A program made the position numbers and the translations under genes. A stretch of 8,133 bases of DNA, from positions 1 through 8,133 of the forward strand of contig CANQFX010000056.1 in assembly GCA_947600015.1 (NCBI GenBank), given 5' to 3'. Positions 5,517 to 8,133 of this stretch are shown here, one piece after another (the first letter of the stretch is position 1; the number at the start of each line of letters is the position of its first letter). The notes beneath the pieces are model-generated. The model worked only from the letters and a program-made list of their open reading frames with translations, was not told the origin of the DNA and made no database searches. The stretch is from an uncultured Bacilli bacterium (GTDB taxonomy: Bacteria > Bacillota_I > Bacilli_A > RF39 > UBA660).

Positions 5517-6032
5517 ATGGTTTATTATACCAATTATTCGTCCCCTGTGGGACTGCTTTTTATAATAAGTGAAAAACAACATATTATTGCCCTTTTTATA
5601 GAAGGCCAAAAGTATTTTGGAAATACCATCAAAGAACCAATGATAAGAAAAGATGATTTAGCAGTCTTTTGTCAGGCAAAAATATGGTTAGATCAATATT
5701 TTGCTGGAAAAAATCCTTCTCTCGATCGTCTTCCTCTAAAACCAACGGGAACCAGTTTTTCTCAAAAAGTATGGCAAGAATTACTTAAAATTCCTTATGG
5801 AACAACGACAACATACGGAAAAATTGCAAAAGAGATTGCAAAGAAAGAAAAGAAAAAATCCATGTCAGCACAAGCCGTGGGTGGAGCAGTGAGTCATAAT
5901 CCCATTTCTATTTTGATTCCTTGCCATCGTGTCATTGGATCTAACGGAAATTTAACTGGATATGCCGCTGGAATAGAAGTCAAACGAAAACTATTAGCAT
6001 TAGAGCAAAACGGAAAACAAATCGGATTTTAG
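5517..6032 (+). CDS. ogt: methylated-DNA--[protein]-cysteine S-methyltransferase
   Basis: A 171-residue suicide repair protein that moves the alkyl group from O6-alkylguanine (and O4-alkylthymine) in DNA to its own cysteine. Residues 1-70 are the variable N-terminal ribonuclease-like domain. The C-terminal DNA-binding domain contains FSQKVWQELLKIPYGTTTTYG (81-101), the recognition-helix region SAQAVGGAVSHNP (117-129), the active site IPCHRVIG with nucleophile C136, and TGYAAGIEVKRKLLALE (147-163) with the conserved closing glutamate. The usual arginine finger before AVG is Gln (Q119). From memory this is common in clostridial members and need not mean loss of activity. The start has no Shine-Dalgarno sequence; it lies 5 nt after the TSCPD stop and is probably coupled. 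The gene symbol is by type; Ogt and the Ada C-terminal domain cannot be told apart by function here, but there is no Ada N-terminal domain. Confidence 0.94.
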   Translation: MVYYTNYSSPVGLLFIISEKQHIIALFIEGQKYFGNTIKEPMIRKDDLAVFCQAKIWLDQYFAGKNPSLDRLPLKPTGTSFSQKVWQELLKIPYGTTTTYGKIAKEIAKKEKKKSMSAQAVGGAVSHNPISILIPCHRVIGSNGNLTGYAAGIEVKRKLLALEQNGKQIGF

Positions 6033-6043
6033 ATTTGTTTTTT
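6014..6043 (+). terminator. intrinsic terminator after the alkyltransferase gene
   Basis: AAAACAAATC (6014-6023) pairs with GATTTGTTTT (6032-6041) around an 8-nt loop, and the T-run continues to 6043 (six T's after the G). The stop codon TAG (6030-6032) lies at the loop/3' arm boundary. It separates the repair operon from the two-component system. Confidence 0.75.
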
Positions 6044-6044
6044 C

Positions 6045-6058
6045 TTACGAAATTGTAA
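6045..6058 (+). promoter_or_regulatory. putative response-regulator box upstream of the regulator gene
   Basis: TTACGAAATTGTAA is an imperfect palindrome. Its 6-bp outer arms TCTTAC/GTAAGA (6043-6048, 6055-6060) match perfectly. It ends about 24 bp before the -10 of the regulator gene and differs by one base from the box before the ABC transporter gene (7797-7810). It resembles the ACAAATTTGT-type sites I recall for the GraR/VirR/BceR group. The likely role is autoregulation by the response regulator, by inference. Confidence 0.55.
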
Positions 6059-6078
6059 GATTAGGAAAAGCAGATTCA

Positions 6079-6087
6079 TGATATAAT
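6079..6087 (+). promoter_or_regulatory. extended -10 promoter of the two-component operon
   Basis: TGATATAAT carries a perfect TATAAT (6082-6087) with the extended TGn. At a 17-bp spacing the -35 hexamer is poor (GATTAG, 6059-6064). That fits a promoter needing an activator at the palindrome immediately upstream. Confidence 0.65.
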
Positions 6088-6090
6088 AAA

Positions 6091-6099
6091 AAAGGTGAT
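6091..6099 (+). promoter_or_regulatory. ribosome binding site that fixes the response-regulator start
   Basis: AAAGGTGAT lies 4 nt before the ATG at 6104. An in-frame GTG at 6095 is part of this ribosome site and so cannot be the start. Confidence 0.8.
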
Positions 6100-6103
6100 A
6101 TCC

Positions 6104-6778
6104 ATGACAAAGATTATGATAATTGAGGATGATGAGGTAATTTGCAAAGAATTAAAAGAAATATTAGAAAAAAGTGGATATGAAGTAATTCTAATACAAA
6201 ATTTTACCAATTCTCTTCAAGAAATATATACATGTAATCCTAATTTATTATTACTTGACATTAATATTCCACACTTAAATGGGCAATTACTCCTTCAAGA
6301 ATTAAGAAAATCATCTGATATTCCAGTAATTATGGTAACGAGTAAAAATAGTGAAATAGAAGAAGCCTTATCTATTTCTTATGGTGCCGATGATTATATT
6401 ACGAAGCCTTATAATCCAAACATTTTACTTTTAAGAATCGGAGCAGTATTAAAAAGAACAAAGACAAATTACAATACAAATGTAAATAAACTAACTTATA
6501 AAGAATTAACATTTGATTCCCAAAAAGGAATCATTAAAAAGGAGGATATGGAAATAGAATTAACGAAAAACGAAATGATTATTTTTTCTTATTTGTTAAC
6601 GCATCAAAATAAAATTGTAACTCGTGAAGAACTGATGACAACACTTTGGGATAATGCTGAATATATTAATGAAAATGCTTTAACTGTCAATATGAGTAGA
6701 TTAAGAAATAAATTAAAAGAAATTGGATATGAAGATGCCATCGATACAAGAAAAGGATTAGGATACATTTTATCATGA
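6104..6778 (+). CDS. OmpR-family response regulator, BceR-like
   Basis: A 224-residue DNA-binding response regulator. The receiver domain (residues 1-117) has the acidic pair D9/D10 plus E8, the phosphorylation site D52 in LLLLDINIP, the switch T79, and K101 in TKPYNP. The C-terminal winged helix (about 128-224) shows ELTKNEMIIFSYLL, REELMTTLWDN, the recognition helix ENALTVNMSRLRNKL, and the hairpin DTRKGLGYIL. Order and partner place it in the BceR/GraR/VirR type that answers cell-wall-active peptides: an intramembrane-sensing kinase follows with an ATGA overlap, and then comes a BceA-like ABC ATPase. It probably activates the transporter promoter and its own through the shared palindrome. 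The actual inducing drug cannot be read from the sequence. Confidence 0.95.
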   Translation: MTKIMIIEDDEVICKELKEILEKSGYEVILIQNFTNSLQEIYTCNPNLLLLDINIPHLNGQLLLQELRKSSDIPVIMVTSKNSEIEEALSISYGADDYITKPYNPNILLLRIGAVLKRTKTNYNTNVNKLTYKELTFDSQKGIIKKEDMEIELTKNEMIIFSYLLTHQNKIVTREELMTTLWDNAEYINENALTVNMSRLRNKLKEIGYEDAIDTRKGLGYILS

Positions 6779-7794
6779 AATTTAGTAAGTATTTTAAAGA
6801 TAATTTATATAAGTTATTGGTATTTATCGTTTGTTATGTTTTTCATTTACTTATATTCTTCGCCTTTAAAGTAGATAAATCCGTTATCATATCTTCATCA
6901 TTTTTGTATATCATTTGTTTTTTACTTATTTTATTCATACCATATGTTAGAAAAAAGAAGTTTTATACAGATCTACTTATAAATATTGAATCCCTCGACA
7001 AAAGCTATTTGGTATTAGAAACGTTATCGAAACCTGAATTTTATGAAGGAGAATTATTATATCAAGCATTATATGAAATTAATAAGTCAATGAATGAAAA
7101 AGTAAGATTCATAGAAGACCATATGCAAGACGTTAAAGAATATATTGAAATGTGGATTCATGAAGTTAAAATCCCACTTTCTACTTTGGTTTTAATGAGT
7201 AATAATCATAAAAATCAGTTTGATAAAAAAACAAAATTACAATTAAAAAGACTAGAAGATTATGTAGATCAAGTTCTTTATTATACCAGAAGTGAAAATG
7301 CAGAAAAAGATTATTTAATCAAAGAAACAGAATTATCTAAAGTTATAAAAAATGTAGGTCTGAAAAACATGGATGACTTATTAGAAAATAAAATAGATTA
7401 TATTGTAGAAAATGTCCATAATAAAGTATTAACAGATTCTAAATGGTTAGAGTTTATTTTAGGACAAATCGTTAACAATAGTATAAAATATAAAAGAAAT
7501 ATAGATCATTCTTATATTAAAATATCAGTACAAGAAAAACAAGAAAAAACAATATTAATAATTAAAGACAATGGGATAGGAATTAAAGAATCAGATTTAA
7601 AACAAGTGTTTAACAAATCATTTACTGGAGAAAACGGTAGAAATGCTAGTAAATCTACAGGAATGGGTTTATTTATTGCTAAAAATATGTGTGAGAAATT
7701 GGGACATAAAATAGATATCGAGTCTGTTTATCATGAATATACGAAAGTTTATATCACTTTTGCGAAAAACAAATATTATGATGTTTTAAGGTAA
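6775..7794 (+). CDS. intramembrane-sensing sensor histidine kinase, BceS-like
   Basis: A 339-residue membrane kinase. Two N-terminal helices (about 13-32 and 37-57) are joined by only a few residues, so there is almost no outside domain. In this class the kinase cannot bind the stimulus by itself and takes its signal from the partner ABC transporter in the membrane. The cytoplasmic part has the H-box EMWIHEVKIPLS with phospho-accepting H129, the N-box QIVNNSIKYK (N234/N235), the G1 box DNGIGI (265-270), the F-box region FNKSFTG (279-285) and the G2 box STGMGLFIAKNM (294-305). The start ATG overlaps the regulator stop (ATGA, 6775-6778), so the pair is translated together. The stop codon is inside the large palindrome upstream of the transporter gene. 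Confidence 0.95.
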   Translation: MKFSKYFKDNLYKLLVFIVCYVFHLLIFFAFKVDKSVIISSSFLYIICFLLILFIPYVRKKKFYTDLLINIESLDKSYLVLETLSKPEFYEGELLYQALYEINKSMNEKVRFIEDHMQDVKEYIEMWIHEVKIPLSTLVLMSNNHKNQFDKKTKLQLKRLEDYVDQVLYYTRSENAEKDYLIKETELSKVIKNVGLKNMDDLLENKIDYIVENVHNKVLTDSKWLEFILGQIVNNSIKYKRNIDHSYIKISVQEKQEKTILIIKDNGIGIKESDLKQVFNKSFTGENGRNASKSTGMGLFIAKNMCEKLGHKIDIESVYHEYTKVYITFAKNKYYDVLR

Positions 7795-7814
7795 TATTAC
7801 AAAATTGTAATATT
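7793..7814 (+). promoter_or_regulatory. palindromic operator upstream of the ABC transporter (BceR-type box)
   Basis: AATATTACAA (7793-7802) and TTGTAATATT (7805-7814) are perfect 10-bp inverted arms separated by AA. The core TTACAAAATTGTAA (7797-7810) matches the box upstream of the regulator gene at 13 of 14 bases. The half TTGTAATAT recurs at 7816-7824, giving a direct repeat with an 11-bp period. The position, upstream of the probable -35 (7832), suits an activator site. As RNA it could also form an AT-rich hairpin ending in five T's (7813-7817), so a weak attenuating terminator after the kinase gene is the alternative reading. Confidence 0.6.
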
Positions 7815-7831
7815 TTTGTAATATAAAACGA

Positions 7832-7860
7832 ACGACAAAATAGTTTTTTTGAATTATCAT
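7832..7860 (+). promoter_or_regulatory. probable activator-dependent promoter of the ABC transporter
   Basis: ACGACA (7832-7837) and TATCAT (7855-7860) are 17 bp apart. The -35 keeps only the GACA half and the -10 matches five of six, as expected for a promoter that needs a regulator bound just upstream. The predicted start is near 7867. AAAGGAG (7869-7875) lies 5 nt before the ATG at 7881, so the leader would be very short. Confidence 0.45.
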
Positions 7861-7880
7861 GGCTAATGAAAGGAGAAATT

Positions 7881-8133
7881 ATGGAAAATATTTTAAAAGT
7901 TGACAAAATTGAAAAATACTATGGTAGTCGTTCCTCTTTAACAAAAGCAATTGATAATTTATCTTTTGAAGTAGAAAAAGGCGAATTTGTTGCTATCATG
8001 GGAGCATCTGGTTCAGGGAAAACAACACTTTTAAATTGTATATCAACAATTGATAAAGTGACAAGTGGACATATCTTTGTGGGAGAACTTGATATTACGA
8101 AATTAAAGGGTAATGAACTGAATAAATTTAGAA
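7881..8133 (+). CDS. BceA-like ABC transporter ATP-binding protein (5' part, cut by window edge)
   Basis: The first 84 residues are present and run off the right edge, so the gene is partial because of the window and shows no sign of being broken. The fold start is typical: ILKVDKIEKYYGSRSSLTKAIDNLSFEVEKGEF, then Walker A GASGSGKTT (41-49). LNCISTIDKVTSGHIFV (51-67) follows; the CISTID stretch is characteristic of the BceA/VirA/MacB-like ATPases of peptide-antibiotic transporters. Signature and Walker B motifs would lie beyond the edge, and a long BceB-type permease with ten membrane helices is expected next. The ATG has AAAGGAG 5 nt upstream. Together with the kinase and regulator it would form a self-contained drug-sensing and detoxification module. 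Confidence 0.93.
   Translation, partial: MENILKVDKIEKYYGSRSSLTKAIDNLSFEVEKGEFVAIMGASGSGKTTLLNCISTIDKVTSGHIFVGELDITKLKGNELNKFR

Noticed and set aside
6095..6103. GTG start adding three residues to the response regulator
   Set aside because: The GTG is inside the ribosome binding site AAAGGTGAT of the ATG at 6104.
1..8133. CRISPR array, insertion sequence, toxin-antitoxin or phage module
   Set aside because: No regular spaced repeats, transposase motifs, terminal inverted repeats or toxin-like gene pairs were found on either strand.

Overview
The window is an AT-rich bacterial segment with strong Shine-Dalgarno sites (AGGAGG types), sigma-A-like promoters (TTTACA, TTGATT, TATAAT) and AT-rich U-tract terminators. 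TGA works as a stop codon and Trp is read from TGG, so the genetic code is the standard bacterial one. The gene set (BceRS-type two-component system, TSCPD protein, DUF362 and DUF4186 proteins, a Bacillus-like elongator tRNA-Met) points to a low-GC Bacillota. An anaerobic or gut-type Bacilli/Erysipelotrichia-like or Clostridia-like lineage is my guess, not something the sequence proves. No mobile element, phage gene, CRISPR array or rRNA is visible.

Layout. (1) 1-330: possible tail of an unrecognised + strand gene, a probably bidirectional terminator, and a minus-strand tRNA-Met(CAT) with its own promoter. That promoter lies back-to-back with the promoter of (2), a 116-residue lysine-rich protein of unknown function. 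(3) A CsoR/RcnR/FrmR-family repressor with its own promoter. An operator-like inverted repeat spans the -35/-10 spacer, and the ligand set is non-canonical. (4) A DUF362 protein ending in a terminator-like hairpin. (5) A P2-type cation ATPase (probably Ca2+ efflux), followed after 3 nt by a DUF4186 protein; the two look like one operon. (6) A second small operon: a TSCPD/TIGR03905-like Cys protein and an O6-alkylguanine-DNA alkyltransferase, closed by a clear terminator. (7) A BceRS-like response regulator and intramembrane-sensing histidine kinase (ATGA overlap), then the start of a BceA-like ABC transporter ATPase cut by the window edge.

How the genes work together. The last block is a classical cell-envelope-stress or antimicrobial-peptide detoxification module. 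The kinase senses flux or a complex with the transporter, the regulator is phosphorylated, and the transporter is induced. A near-identical palindrome, TTAC(G/A)AAATTGTAA, lies upstream of both the regulator gene and the transporter gene, and is the most likely operator. The rest are short housekeeping or stress units (ion homeostasis, alkylation repair, a thiol or metal sensor) with no obvious common pathway. I see no convincing wholly new multi-gene system. The most interesting items are the unusual CsoR-family sensor with its self-operator, the paired BceR-type boxes, and the ATPase with altered transport-site residues next to DUF4186.
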